A stretch of 64,000 bases of DNA from NCBI GenBank assembly GCA_947471745.1, contig CANJKZ010001037.1:1-64000 (forward strand). The letters are read 5' to 3'. The translations under genes and the position numbers were made by a program. The notes beneath the pieces are model-generated. The model saw nothing but the letters and a program-made list of their open reading frames with translations. It did no database searches and was not told the DNA's origin. Positions 20,290 to 32,178 of this stretch are shown piece by piece. Origin of the DNA: Closterium sp. Naga37s-1 (taxonomy: Eukaryota; Streptophyta; Zygnematophyceae; Desmidiales; Closteriaceae). Numbering within the stretch: the stretch's first letter is position 1; each line of letters starts with the position of its first letter.

Positions 20290-21573
20290 CTTGGCTAGCG
20301 CAACAGATGAGGGGTTGGGCAAACGGAGAGAGCGGATAGAAAGAGGGGTGAGAGGGTGGAGACTCACCCATAGAGGCGGTCGAAGTTGATCTCTGGTAGT
20401 CTCTCCTGCGCGCGCCCGGCCGTGGGATACACGCAGAAGAACGCGCCCACCAATAGCGCCGCAGCAAGCTCCTGCGTTATAAGCACAAGCCCCGGCTGCT
20501 GCGGCCTCAGCAGCTGCAGCGTCATCTGCGTCCCCCTCCGCCACTTCTCACTCCCCCCGCTCCCGCTTCCGCTTCCGCTTCCGCCGCTTCCGCTCCCCCC
20601 GCTGCTGCCGGATTGCGCTGCGGCTTGGGCTGCCCGAGCCACGCTCCGAGCCTGCTGGGAGACGAGGCTCGGGAGACGGAGAGCGAGCGAGGCCATTCCG
20701 GGCAGCGTGAAGAAGAAAAACTCCTGAGATTCCTCCTCGGAGAGAATCTGCAGGTACGTTTGGGGCGAGAGGGGTTAAGGGGACAGGGAGGAGAGGGATG
20801 AGAATAGCGTTCAAGCAGCGAGGGTTGACATGAATAGACTCGAAGGGACGTTGGCAAATGCACATTTCCACATTCCTGATTCGACTTGAAAACACCCGCG
20901 TACCAGACGAGGTTGTTGAACTCACCTCGTCGAAGAATTCAGCGAGGCCTTTCGCGAGCCGAGGGTTACCATCGCTGAGACTCAGCTCCCTGCGAATGTC
21001 GATTATCGCGTCGGCTAACGTCTCGCCACTCGCCACCTGCGGCGCGGACAGGGAGACACCGGAGATGTAGAACACGAGTATGAGAGCACGCGTGAAATAA
21101 CGCAGGAAACTGGAGTTTGGACAAACTTCGTGAAACAACCAGCGCAAGCTGATGCTGATTCCAGCAAGCGCACCTGGCTAGCAGCGGGGCCACGCGCAAT
21201 GGCGGCGAACGCATGAGCGACGGTCCCGGGCCACGCATACTCTCTCCGCGTGCTGCTCACGCTCGCACTGTTGTTGTTATTGTTGTTCGTCTGATTGTTG
21301 TTATCTTTCGCTGGCTGGTTACTGCTGTCAATCACTCCCGTCGCGTACAGCCGCGACGCCGCTGTGTTCGCCGCATCCGTGTTAAACCCCGCCGGGCCGG
21401 CACCGCTGAAGCCGTAGCTCGTGCCTGCGCCGGCAACACCACCGGCGGCAACGCCGGTTGTAACGCCGGCTTCGCGGCTCCCGCCGAAATCCCGCGTCCG
21501 ACGGTAGCGTGCTCAGGCTCGGTGCGGGGCCGAAGGGGAGGAAATACGAGAGATCTCTCTTTTCAGGAAACAT

Positions 21574-23412
21574 GGCGGAATGCGTAGCTATGGAAGGGAA
21601 AGCTTTATACTGGAAAGATTTGAAAAGCTTGTTATGGCGAGCTTCATCGAGAAAACCAATGGAGGTTACGACGGAAAGACGTATTATGGGGTGTGATGAG
21701 GGAGTTGAAATTTGGTAACCCAGCGAAAGCTTCGTTTTGAAACGTCCTTGAAAAAATGGAGAGCGATCAGTGTCGGAAGAAAGACTAAGTGCAGAGATTA
21801 TTAACTACACTATGATCAGCCCTAATCAAGAATAATTCAAGGCAAGCAATCCACACTTTGACGCCTTTTGCATCGATCAATCGACAATAAGCGTTCAAGC
21901 AAAGACTGCTAACAAGAGAGCCAAGTTAATGCGAGTCAAAGGAAAGACAGCTTCATCTGGGTTTGTCTGCAGACCATGTAGGAAACCCTCATTGGAACCT
22001 CGGAAACGCTGATGTGCTGCTGCAGGGAGCAGACTGTTTGATGTGGGCTCTTTGGAATGTCTTGAAGATCAGAAGGAAACGAGATCCCTGAATGGAAGGT
22101 GAGAGTGACAGGAGGAGGAAAGAAAGCGATGAGGAGGGAAGAAAAAGGTAAAGAAAGTGGATGTGCGGATTGGTGGTTATCGTTGATGAAGAAATCTCAA
22201 CAGCTGTGCACCAATCGCGGACAGTGCGGGCCGATCGAAAAAGGTCATCCAGGTCACATGAAAGTATCGGATGAGAGATCTACGCCGGCTTTTGTGTGTC
22301 AAGAAAGTGAAAAAGTGCAATGAAAAGCGCATCTGCTTGGTCCCAACCATGAGATATTTCCGACGTGTGCCACGTCACCTGTCAGCTATTTTCCACGTCC
22401 CGTAGCAAACAGCAGGGCGCAGTTGGGCATCTAAACTATTTATCTTTATGTACTCGGAATGAAGTTCCTCGTTTTTATACACGTCGAAAGTGCCGTTGAA
22501 TCCATGTCCATATTCTATATCTGTATGTGCAGGGTCTCACTATTTATTGTACAACTATTCCTCCTAGTGTAACACTTACATTATGTCAGTTACGTGTACA
22601 TGATCGCGGATGTCAGGTTCGCTTGTGTCACCTCGCTGGTGGTCGGTCGGTGTGGAACATATGTGTTGGAATTCAGTGACTGGTCGAAGCGATGCGCACA
22701 AGGTGTCACAGAAAGCGTTCGCAAGGCTGAGGGGGGACTAGACCAGCTCGGTCGCGGAAGCGGGGACTGCCGTGACTGCGCACGGCACCGCTCTGCGCCT
22801 CCCTTTTTCCACCAAGGGGAACAAAACACAGCCCTTGGCGGAAGAATGGACAGCTTTTGCGCGGAATCTCCGGAAGTTGCAGCTGACATTGGTGAAGCAA
22901 GGCGGAGGATTACAGACAAAAACATTTCAAGCCCAGCCCGCGCGGAAACATCTGCAGAATCGCCTCTTTTCCGCCGTCTTTCAGCTAACGCACTTTGTGA
23001 AATGAGCGGAAAGTATGGGTTTGTGGGAGCATGGCGGAAACTTGTACAGTTCACAAATACAATGGAGGTGAATCTTCTCGGCATTCTCTAGGACAAGCTA
23101 CAGCACCCATTCCATTTGTCGGTCCTTTTGTCAGGGAGATGACACCCTGTAACAGCTCAAGGTGACCTATAATGTTGGTTCTGATCTGATGTGAGCTATT
23201 GGGTAGCTTGAGCTTTTGGTCTAACGATGATTGGTTCTGTCCCTAACTTCAGTTCCTTTCATCTCTCTGACCGCTTGTTGGCGGAATCACTTGCTATACG
23301 CGCCGCTCCTCCTACTTCTAGGACAATCTTAAAGAATCGATTACCGCGTAGTTAAGCATCCGCTTATCGTCCGCTTCATTCTCTTAGAACCCATTGTCTG
23401 GATTATTTCGCA
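21574..23412. promoter_or_regulatory. Divergent PARG/rhomboid intergenic region, unit 2
   Basis: Nearly identical to the unit 1 region, with the ATTT deletion shared with unit 3 and a few single-base losses of its own (for example one C near 23112). No gene recognised. Confidence 0.6.
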
Positions 23413-25380
23413 ATGGGTCGCATAGTAGGTCGCGGAGGCTCAGATCCTTATTCGAGCGACGTCGAGATGCCGTCGTCTACGAGCCTCCGCTCCTCCTCCT
23501 CTCTCTCCTCCACTCCCTCCGCTCCGCTCGCTCACTCGCGCTCCGGCGAATACCCGTACGCTCCTTCCCATCCCGCCATCGTGTCATCTCATAACGAGTA
23601 CGCTGACGACAGCCACTCCGCGTATCATCAAGGGGGTCAGTTCCACTCGTACGCATCTGGCAGTACGATCGTACCGTACGCGTACCCTCCTCCTCCTCCG
23701 CCTGAATACCCCTCCGGAATCAACCCAGCAGCGTACCCCCCTGTTGTTCCACCTTCAAACCCTCGGGATCCTTCTCGGAAACCGCGGTGGTATAGGAAGG
23801 TGCCATGGCTGGCGCTGACCGTATTAATCGCCTGCATAGTAGTCTTTATTGTGACCATGGCGGTGAATGATTGCCCGTCGAAGCCGCACCCGCAAGGCCA
23901 GAGCTGCGTGCTGCCTTGGCTGGGTCGCTTCTCCTTCGAGCCGCTTAATATCAACCCTCTCTTCGGTCCAACCGCCTTAACGTAAGCGACCTGTGACTTA
24001 CCACCCTACCCCTTCCTCCTCCCTCCCCCACAAACCCCCCACCCCGCCCCTTCCCCCTCCCCCCGCCACCCTCTTCCCCTCTAGCCCGGTCTTTGCTCTT
24101 TCGAGTATATCACTCAGACGTCTCTAAATGGGTGTTTCGAAGCTGATCATTGCGCGTCTGTCGCGTATCCGTCTGGATGTCGTCCTCACCTGCCGTCGTC
24201 GCAGCCCTCTAAGCTTCACAACATGGGCGCGCTCAACACTAACCTGGTTACCAACTACGTTTGAGTCATCTAAAGAATGATTTTCGCGTAAAACATGTCT
24301 TCGTCACATCCATACCCCCCATATGTGTGACCTCCCGTCGTCGTCGCAACCCTCCAGGCTTCAGGACATGGGCGCGCCTGAACAGTAAACCTGGTTACCA
24401 ACTACCACCAAGGCTGGCGGCTGGTAACGGCCATGTGGTTCCACGGCGGCGTGGTGCATCTCGTGTGTAACCTCCTCGGCATCGCCTTCCTGCTCAACCG
24501 CCTCGAGAAGGGTTCGGGCTGTGCTTCTTGCGTGGTGGGTGTGGGTGGTGTCGAGATTCAACTCTGTTTGGGCTGGTGGGTGCGTGCCTGTCGGAACTGC
24601 TGATCAACTGGAAGCTCTACGACAACAGGGTATGGCATTGGGTGCTTGCTTTCTTTGATGAGTAGTTCATTTTGTTGACTCGAGATTCAGGTTTGGGCTG
24701 GTGGGTGCGTGCCTGGGAACTGCTGATCAACTGGAAGCTCTACGACAACAGCGAATCATTGGGTGCTTGCTTTCTTTGATGAGTAGTTTATTTTGTTGAG
24801 GAGATTCAACTTGTTTGGGCTGGTGGGTGCGTGCCTGGGAACTGGGATCAACTGGAAGCTCTCGACACTATGATCCTTCTTTCTTGATGACAGCATTTTG
24901 TTGACTCGAGCTTCAACTCTGTGGGCTGGTGGGTGCGTGCTGTCTCTGCTGATCAACTGGAAGCTCTACGTGAACAGGGTATGGCATGGGTGCTTGCTTT
25001 CTTTGATGGTAGTTCATTTTGTTGACTCGAGATTCAACTCTGTTTGGGGTGGGTTGGTTGCTGCCGTCTTCTCATGCAACTTTCTCGACACACAGGTACG
25101 ACACCGGGTATGGCTTGAAAAAACTTTCTTTGATGAGAAATTCACGAAACACCGAGTGCAGTGACTGCTGCTAATATGCGTGCCTCTCTCCCTGCTCAAT
25201 AGTCATTTTGTTCCTACAAGTGCGCCTGCGGGTGCTTCATTCTTTCGACAAGGTCATTGTGTGGATCATTCACCCTTGTTTTCCTTGTTGATCGAGATCA
25301 ACTCTGTCTCCCCTGGTGGGTGCGACCACAACCTGATCAACTGGAAGCTCTGATTTTAACAGGAATGGCATTGATTTTGC
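23413..25380 (+). pseudogene. Rhomboid-like protease copy 2, scrambled
   Basis: Exon 1 (23413-23981) is intact. Exon 2 (from 24358) has several small indels. Intron 2 and the first half of exon 3 are missing and replaced by degraded 129-bp units (about 24550-25050). The second half of exon 3 (about 25060-25095, ending CACACAG|GTACG) and a recognisable but altered intron 3 follow. The exon 4 start with the GASGA catalytic motif is gone. Several stretches read as a base-by-base mix of intron 3 and array sequence, which points to a faulty consensus rather than a natural allele. Confidence 0.75.
24187..24259 (+). pseudogene. Partial copy of rhomboid exon 2 in intron 1, unit 2
   Basis: Same as 7861-7933, ending in GTTTGA. 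Confidence 0.8.
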
Positions 25381-28300
25381 TTTCTTTGATGAGTAGTTCA
25401 TTTTGTTGACTCGAGATTCAACTCTGTTTGGGCTGGTGGGTGCGTGCCTGTCGGAACTGCTGATCAACTGGAAGCTCTACGAGAACAGGGTATGGCATTG
25501 GGTGCTTGCTTTCTTTGATGAGTAGTTCATTTTGTTGACTCGAGATTCAACTCTGTTTGGGCTGGTGGGTGCGTGCCTGTCGGAACTGCTGATCAACTGG
25601 AAGCTCTACGACAACAGGGTATGGCAATTGGGTGCTTGCTTTCTTTGATGAGTAGTTCATTTTGTTGACATCGAGATTCAACTCTGTTTGGGCTGGTGGG
25701 TGGCGTGCCTGTCGAACTGCTGATCAACTGGAAGCTCTACGACAACAGGGTATGGCATTGGGTGCTTGCTTTCTTTGATGAGTAGTTCATTTTGTTGACT
25801 CGAGATTCAACTCTGTTTGGGCTGGTGGGTGCGTGCCTGTCGGAACTGCTGATCAACTGGAAGCTCTACGACAACAGGGTATGGCATTGGGTGCTTGCTT
25901 TCTTTGATGAGTAGTTCATTTTGTTGACTCGAGATTCAACTCTGTTTGGGCTGGTGGGTGCGTGCCTGTCGGAACTGCTGATCAACTGGAAGCTCTACGA
26001 CGAACAGGGTATGGCATTGGGTGCTTGCTTTCTTTGATGATAGTTCATTTTGTTGACGTCGAGATTCAACTCTGTTTGGGCTGGTGGTGCGTGCCTGTCG
26101 GAACTGCTGATCAACTGGAAGCTCTACGACAACAGGGTATGGCATTGGGTGCTTGCTTTCTTTGATGAGTAGTTCATTTTGTTGACTCGAGATTCAAACT
26201 CTGTTTGGGCTGGTGGGTGCGTGCCTGTCGGAACTGCTGATCAACTGGAAGCTCTACGACAACAGGGTATGGCATTGGGTGCTTGCTTTCTTTGATGAGT
26301 AGTTCATTTTGTTGACTCGAGATTCAACTCTGTTGTGGGCTGTGGGTGCGTGCCTGTCGGAACTGCTGATCAACTGGAAGCTCTACGACAACAGGGTATG
26401 GCATTGGGTGCTTGCTTTCTTTGATGAGTAGTTCATTTTGGTTGACTCGAGATTCAACTCTGTTTGGGCTGGTGGGTGCGTGCCTGTCGGAACTGCTGAT
26501 CAACTGGAAGCTCTACGAGAAACAGGGTATGGCATTGGGTGCTTGCTTTCTTTGATGAGTAGTTCATTTTGTTGACTCGAGATTCAACTCTGTTTGGGCT
26601 GGTGGGTGCAGTGCCTGTCGGAACTGCTGATCAACTGGAAGCTCTACGACAACAGGGTATGGCATTGGGTGCTTGCTTTCTTTGATGAGTAGTTCATTTT
26701 GTTGACTCGAGATTCAACTCTGTTTGGGCTGGTGGGTGCGTGCCTGTCGGAACTGCTGAGCAACTGAAGCTCTACGACAACAGCGTATGGCATTGGGTGC
26801 TTGCTTTCTTTGGATGAGTAGTTCATTTTGTTGACTCGAGATTCAACTCTGTTTTGGGCTGGTGGGTGCGTGCCTGTCGGAAACTGCTGATCAACTGGAA
26901 GCTCTACGACAACAGGGTATGGCATTGGGTGCTTGCTTTCTTTGATGAGTAGTTCATTTTGTTGACTCGAGATTCAACTCTGTTTGGGCTGGTGGGTGCG
27001 TGCCTGTCGGAACTGCTGATCAACTGGAAGCTCTACGACAACAGGGTATGGCATTGGGTGCTTGCTTTCTTTGATGAGTAGTTCATTTTGTTGACTCGAG
27101 ATTCAACTCTGTTTGGGCTGGTGGGTGCGTGCCTGTCGGAACTGCTGATCAACTGGAAGCTCTACGACAACAGGGTATGGCATTGGGTGCTTGCTTTCTT
27201 TGATGAGTAGTTCATTTTGTTGACTCGAGATTCAACTCTGTTTGGGCTGGTGGGTGCGTGCCTGTCGGAACTGCTGATCAACTGGAAGCTCTACGACAAC
27301 AGGGTATGGCATTGGGTGCTTGCTTTCTTTGATGAGTAGTTCATTTTGTTGACTCGAGATTCAACTCTGTTTGGGCTGGTGGGTGCGTGCCTGTCGGAAC
27401 TGCTGATCAACTGGAAGCTCTACGACAACAGGGTATGGCAATTGGGTGCTTGCTTTCTTTGATGAGTAGTTCATTTTGTTGACCTCGAGATTCAACTCTG
27501 TTTGGGCTGGTGGGTGCGTGCCTGTCGGAACTGCTGATCAACTGGAAGCTCTACGACAACAGGTTATGGCATTGGGTGCTTGCTTTCTTTGATGAGTAGT
27601 TCATTTTGTTGACTCGAGATTCAACTCTGTTTGGGCTGGTGGGTGCGTGCCTGTCGGAACTGCTGATCAACTGGAAGCTCTACGAGAACAGGGTATGGCA
27701 TTGGGTGCTTGCTTTCTTTGATGAGTAGTTCATTTTGTTGACTCGAGATTCAACTCTGTTTGGGCTGGGTGGGTGCGTGCCTGTCGGAACTGCTGATCAA
27801 CTGGAAGCTCTACGACAACAGGGTATGGCATTGGGTGCTTGCTTTCTTTGATGAGTAGTTCATTTTGTTGACTCGAGATTCAACTCTGTTTGGGCTGGTG
27901 GGTGCGTGCCTGTCGGAACTGCTGATCAACTGGAAGCTCTACGACAACAGCGGTATGGCATTGGGTGCTTGCTTTCTTTGATGAGTAGTTCATTTGTTGA
28001 CTCGAGATTCAACTCTGTTTGGGCTGGTGGGTGCGTGCCTGTCGGAACTGCTGATCAACTGGAAGCTCTACGACAGACAGCGTATGGCATTGGGTGCTTG
28101 CTTTCTTTGATGAGTAGTTCATTTTGTTGACTCGAGATTCAACTCTGTTTGGGCTGGTGGGTGCGTGCCTGTCGGAACTGCTGATCAACTGGAAGCTCTA
28201 CGACAACAGGGTATGGCATTGGGTGCTTGCTTTCTTTGATGAGTAGTTCATTTTGTTGACTCGAGATTCAACTCTGTTTGGGCTGGTGGGTGCATGCCTG

Positions 28301-28637
28301 TCGGAACTGCTGATCAACTGGAAGCTCTACGACAACAGGGTATGGCATTGGGTGCTTGCTTTCTTTGATGAGTAGTTCATTTTGTTGACTCGAGATTCAA
28401 CTCTGTTTGGGCTGGTGGGTGCGTGCCTGTCGGAACTGCTGATCAACTGGAAGCTCTACGACAACAGGGTATGGCATTGGGTGCTTGCTTTCTTTGATGA
28501 GTAGTTCATTTTGTTGACTCGAGATTCAACTCTGTTTGGGCTGGTGGGTGCGTGCCTGTCGGAACTGCTGATCAACTGGAAGCTCTACGAGAACAGGGTA
28601 TGGCATTGGGTGCTTGCTTTCTTTGATGAGTAGTTCA
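24553..28637 (+). repeat. 129-bp tandem array 2
   Basis: About 31 units. The first part (to about 25380) is broken up and interleaved with rhomboid exon 3/intron 3 remnants; from 25381 it is regular, with many single-base indels. The last three units have the same variant order (gcatgcc, plain, gagaac) as the ends of arrays 1 and 3. Confidence 0.95.
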
Positions 28638-28808
28638 TTTGTTTAGGCGAGCTGCACTCTAGAAAAATCTTTGGCAAGTGATAGTCAGTAGTAAAAAGTT
28701 TGACCCTGTTAAAAACCAAGAATCTGAAAACCGAACTCTTATTCCACTATAGGATTAAAACGCGAACATGTTTCGGTCGACTGGGACAGGCCCCAAGTCA
28801 AGCCTTCA
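28638..28808. repeat. Left inverted terminal repeat of element 2
   Basis: Matches 16751-16922 with one A fewer in the A run; it retains the CTGATGA/GAAAC boxes on the minus strand. Confidence 0.9.
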
Positions 28809-29033
28809 TCAGCGCAAGCAGAATGGAAGACAAGAGTGGGAACGAAGCCTTTAAGTAAGAACTACGTTTCGAGAAACCAAAATCTAGGCGCGTAACAACC
28901 GTGGCTGATATCTGGGCAGCCAATCCAAAGCACCCTGGAAAGAACCGAGGGGCTCGGGTCTTCATTCCTTGAGGCGTAACGTGGAATTCTCATTCTTCGC
29001 CAACTGTAGCTTCGGGAGCCTCGCGCGAACAAG

Positions 29034-30245
29034 TTACTTTTGCAAGTTACACCCAGCTTTCCAAGCAACAAACATTCTCTCTGTATAAAATCTGCGTGAA
29101 AGTAATCTAGTTTTGAGACGTTTCAAAACTACCCCTAGCCCGAGCCGAGCTGACACAGGTGTGTAGGTCGTCTTCAAGACTAGGGGTCCGCGTGTAGAGG
29201 GGAGAGAGGTGTGTCGCAAAAGCTGGTTCGCGAGAGTGTCGGCGAGGAGTGGTGCACGATGTGCGAATAGGACGCCCTTGAAGATCGGTCGAAGGAAAAC
29301 AGGGGGGTAACCACGATCACGAAGGTGTTGGAAGAAGGCGTGTTTCGTTGCTAGGAAAGTTGACACCGAGGTCGAGCGTAGCAGGTAACGCTTCAGTTCG
29401 GCGCAGATGAAACTCTCCTTGCAGTGCCGTGGGTGGAAGGAGGAGAAGGGGAGATAGAGGTACCTATTCATCGGCTTCTGAAAAGTACCGAAGTCTAGGA
29501 TACCACGCTCAGTAAAACGTGGCCCTTTGTGGAGGACCATGTCCAGAAAGTCAACCGAACGATCCGAGATGTTCCACGTGATCCTGATATTCGGATCCAA
29601 GCCGTTGAAGGTGCGCAGGTACTCCTCTAAATCTGACCGCGACCCTGGCCAAATGATAAGGCCATCATCGATGTAACGGACGTGGTAACAAGGTGACACC
29701 CCGGTCCACCTCTCCTTTAACAGCTCATCGAGACGGCTCATGAAGAGTATGGCAAAACACACTTCTACAGGAGTTCCCATTGCAGTGCCCTGCACTTGAT
29801 GAAACACTTCGCCGTCGAACTCTACGTAGGAGTTCCTCATGACCCAACCCAGTAGAGCCATAAGCGGTTGAGATAGCTGCGTGTTGTCTCTCGTCAAAAA
29901 ACTGCTAACTGCGTCAAGTCCTCGATCTATAGCTATGCTGGGGTAGAGCGAGGTCACGTCGTACGTCGCTAGGAGAATGTAAGGCGGAAAGGCTGTAGTC
30001 TGCAGCTTCGCTAGCAGTGAGAGAGAATCGCGCAGGTAGGTGGCTCGTTTTAGGACTAGCGGTCTTAGTTGCAAATCCAGCCAACGACTCGCATTAGTAG
30101 TTACCCATGAGTGTGAAGGTTTGACTTGGGGCCGTTCCCAGTCGACCGAAACATGTTCGCGTTTTAATCCTTTAGTGGAATACGAGTTCGGTTTTTCAGA
30201 TTCTTGGTTTTTAACAGGGTCAAACTTTTTACTACTCACTATCAC
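29034..30245 (-). CDS. Penelope-like reverse transcriptase, longest copy (N-terminally truncated)
   Basis: Open frame of about 403 codons. Reverse-transcriptase motifs in order: A, TYDVTSLYPS (residues 94-103); B, QGTAMGTPVEVCFA (152-165); C, RYIDDGLII with the catalytic Asp pair (190-198); D/E, ITWN and SVDFLDM (222-236); then YLPFSSFHPRHCKESF (264-279), a post-RT pattern typical of Penelope-like proteins. All catalytic Asp are present. Penelope-like proteins are usually about twice as long: the N-terminal part and any GIY-YIG nuclease are absent. The frame opens at a GTG right after a TAG inside the right terminal repeat and has no early ATG; the first Met is at about 136. An extra T near 30195 keeps the repeat-derived N-terminus open here but not in element 3. 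Probably a dead 5'-truncated copy. Confidence 0.85.
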   Translation of the reverse strand: MIVSSKKFDPVKNQESEKPNSYSTKGLKREHVSVDWERPQVKPSHSWVTTNASRWLDLQLRPLVLKRATYLRDSLSLLAKLQTTAFPPYILLATYDVTSLYPSIAIDRGLDAVSSFLTRDNTQLSQPLMALLGWVMRNSYVEFDGEVFHQVQGTAMGTPVEVCFAILFMSRLDELLKERWTGVSPCYHVRYIDDGLIIWPGSRSDLEEYLRTFNGLDPNIRITWNISDRSVDFLDMVLHKGPRFTERGILDFGTFQKPMNRYLYLPFSSFHPRHCKESFICAELKRYLLRSTSVSTFLATKHAFFQHLRDRGYPPVFLRPIFKGVLFAHRAPLLADTLANQLLRHTSLPSTRGPLVLKTTYTPVSARLGLGVVLKRLKTRLLSRRFYTERMFVAWKAGCNLQK

Positions 30246-30286
30246 TTGCTAAAGATTTTTTCTAGAGTGCAGCTCGCCTAAACAAA
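30114..30286. repeat. Right inverted terminal repeat of element 2
   Basis: Inverted match to 28638-28808; carries one extra T in the ggtttttcag run relative to elements 1 and 3. Confidence 0.9.
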
Positions 30287-30388
30287 GCTTCTATGGCGGA
30301 TGGTATGAAACTTGGGTTCAGTTACCAGGGTATAGAATCTCCATTGATTGGACTCGCCTACTTAACTTCTTTGCTCAGCGAGCTGTAT

Positions 30389-30664
30389 CCGCTGACTCAC
30401 CCAGTGTATCTGCTGACTGACTCAGAGTACCTGCTGACTCACCCAGTGTATCTGCTGATTCACCCTGTGTATCTGCTGACTCACCCTGTGTATTGCTGAT
30501 TCACCCTGTGTATCTGCTGACTCACCAAGTGTATCTGCTGATTCACCCTGTGTATCTGCTGACTCACCCTGTGTATCTGCTGACTCACCCTGTGTATCTG
30601 CTGACTCACCTTGTGTATCTGCTGACTCACCCTGTGTATCTGCTGACTCACCCAGTGTATCTAG
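30389..30664. repeat. 21-bp PARG donor minisatellite, copy 3
   Basis: About 13 units, same variant order as copies 2 and 4. Confidence 0.9.
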
Positions 30665-30954
30665 TGAACCGCTCGGGCCCCACGATCTCAATCGTCTCGT
30701 TGTTCTCCATGGCGGGCAGGAAAAGCATTCCCACGATGAGCTCCGGGCAGATGACGAAACGAATCTCCTCCTGCGCGCACCCCGAGCCGAGCGTGCCGCC
30801 GCCCACAAAGGCATTGGCGAAGTCCACCTGCACACAGCCCGTGCCGTCGTCCTCTATTGTGCCGCGCTCGTGCACCTGAAGAGGGGGAGGCAGATGGGAG
30901 GAATGGGAGGAGCGTGTGAAGTGAAGATATGTGCTGCGGCGTTTCGTCGTCCAC

Positions 30955-31002
30955 CTACAGACAGCCCGTGCCGTCGTCCTCTATTGTGCCGCGCTCATGC
31001 AC
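30955..31002 (-). pseudogene. Partial copy of PARG exon 5 in intron 4, copy 3
   Basis: Same duplicate as at 2743-2790, ending in an in-frame TAG. Confidence 0.8.
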
Positions 31003-32124
31003 CTGGTGGTGCATGGGCACCTGGTGGTGCATGGGGGGAGAGAGGGGGAAGGGGGGTGTGTTGGGAGGGAGGAACGGGTGGAAGAGGGGTAAGGGGAGGC
31101 CATGTGACAAAAAAAGAGCAGTGCATCAAGCAACAGGTGTGATATGATTGGAAGCACTGCACAAATGCCTTCTGTTTTTCCTCCCAAATATGCATCCTAT
31201 CTCACTCACCCAAACCTGTCCCCCCACTCAACACACCTCTTATCTCCAACATCCCCCTTCACCCAGCACGCCTCTCCCCCCAACAACCCTCTCCCCTCCC
31301 CCCCCACAACGCCCTTCGCACTCACCACCAGGGCGCAGAGCGGAATCCGCCTTGTCCCCCAGAAGTCCGCGCCAGGGGGAGGGGGAAGCGTCCCCCAGCT
31401 CCCCCCGAAGCTCCTGGTGCTCCCTCCACTCCGCAACCCCCCTCCTTCCCCGCCCTTCCCCCACGACCCTCCCAGGCTCGGATCCGAGCCAGTTGTCGGA
31501 CCTGAGCTTCGGTTGGAGCTGCTTTTCTGCATGGGCGAGCTTCGGGAACCACTGTGGTAACCACTACCGTAACCGTTCCCGTTACCATTACCGTTACCGT
31601 TACCGTTACCGTTACCGCCGCCGTTACCACTGCCCTTACTGCCGCCATTACCGCTACCGTGCCGCCCACCCTGCCCACCACTCCCACCGCTTCCGGGCGG
31701 CGAACTACCTCCGCCTTGTCTCATGGTCCCACTTCCCCGCCCTCCACCCTCCCCTGCCTCCCCACCCCAACCCAATACATCCTGCTGCTGCTGCTGCTGC
31801 TGTTGCTTTAGGTGGCCTGGTGTGTCAGTACCGGGGGTGTTGAACGGGTGGAGGGTCGGCGGGGCGGCAGCAGCGGGTGTGACAGTGGCGGGTGTGACAG
31901 CAGTGAGCGGCAGCACCTTGCGCTCGTAGGAGACGGCGCCCTGAGGCATGGAGGAGACGACTCGGCGGAAGTAGTGCAGCAGGCAGCGCAGCTTCTCTTG
32001 TTGTTGCGGCGAGCCCTCGTATATGCCGCTGAGAGGTTCGGAAAGGACGGGAATGGGGAGGGGAACGATGGGATTCTGAGGCAATCAATGCTCTGAGGCA
32101 CGGGGAGAGGACGCGGCAGGATTG

Positions 32125-32178
32125 ATGCAGCAGGCAGCGCAGCTTCTCCTGCTGCTGCGGCGACTCCTCGTATATGCC
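32125..32178 (-). pseudogene. Partial copy of PARG exon 4 in intron 3, copy 3
   Basis: Same duplicate as at 3904-3957. Confidence 0.8.

Larger units (their letters stand above)
18765..21573 (-). pseudogene. PARG: PARG copy 2, truncated after exon 5 and frameshifted
   Basis: Exons 21573-21174, 21036-20926, 20747-20368, 20139-19442 and 18988-18765. Exon 3 is intact and gives the family-like QQPGLVLITQELAAALLVGA segment that copy 1 loses. Disruptions against the other copies: one extra A in exon 1 (about 21487), one extra C in exon 4 (about 19768), one missing A (about 18921) and one extra G (about 18790) in exon 5. Everything after exon 5 is absent because the retroelement lies there, so the RIVAMDALSH/NKAFCGFLD region and the C-terminal fold are lost. 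The catalytic GGG-x7-QEE lies between the two exon 5 indels and so is out of frame. Confidence 0.85.
18396..30286. repeat. Segmental tandem unit 2
   Basis: About 11.9 kb with the same order as unit 1 but the shortest array and a damaged rhomboid copy. It starts directly at the retroelement edge (aaagcttctatggc), then joins PARG intron 5 sequence. Its minisatellite variants are shared with units 3 and 4 and differ from unit 1. Confidence 0.9.
28638..30286 (-). mobile_element. Penelope-like retroelement 2
   Basis: Same boundaries, flanks and inverted repeats as element 1: it starts right after the same position in the last 129-bp unit (gtagttcattt) and ends at aaagcttctatggc. This identity of junctions shows the elements were copied with the segment, not inserted three times. 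Confidence 0.85.
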
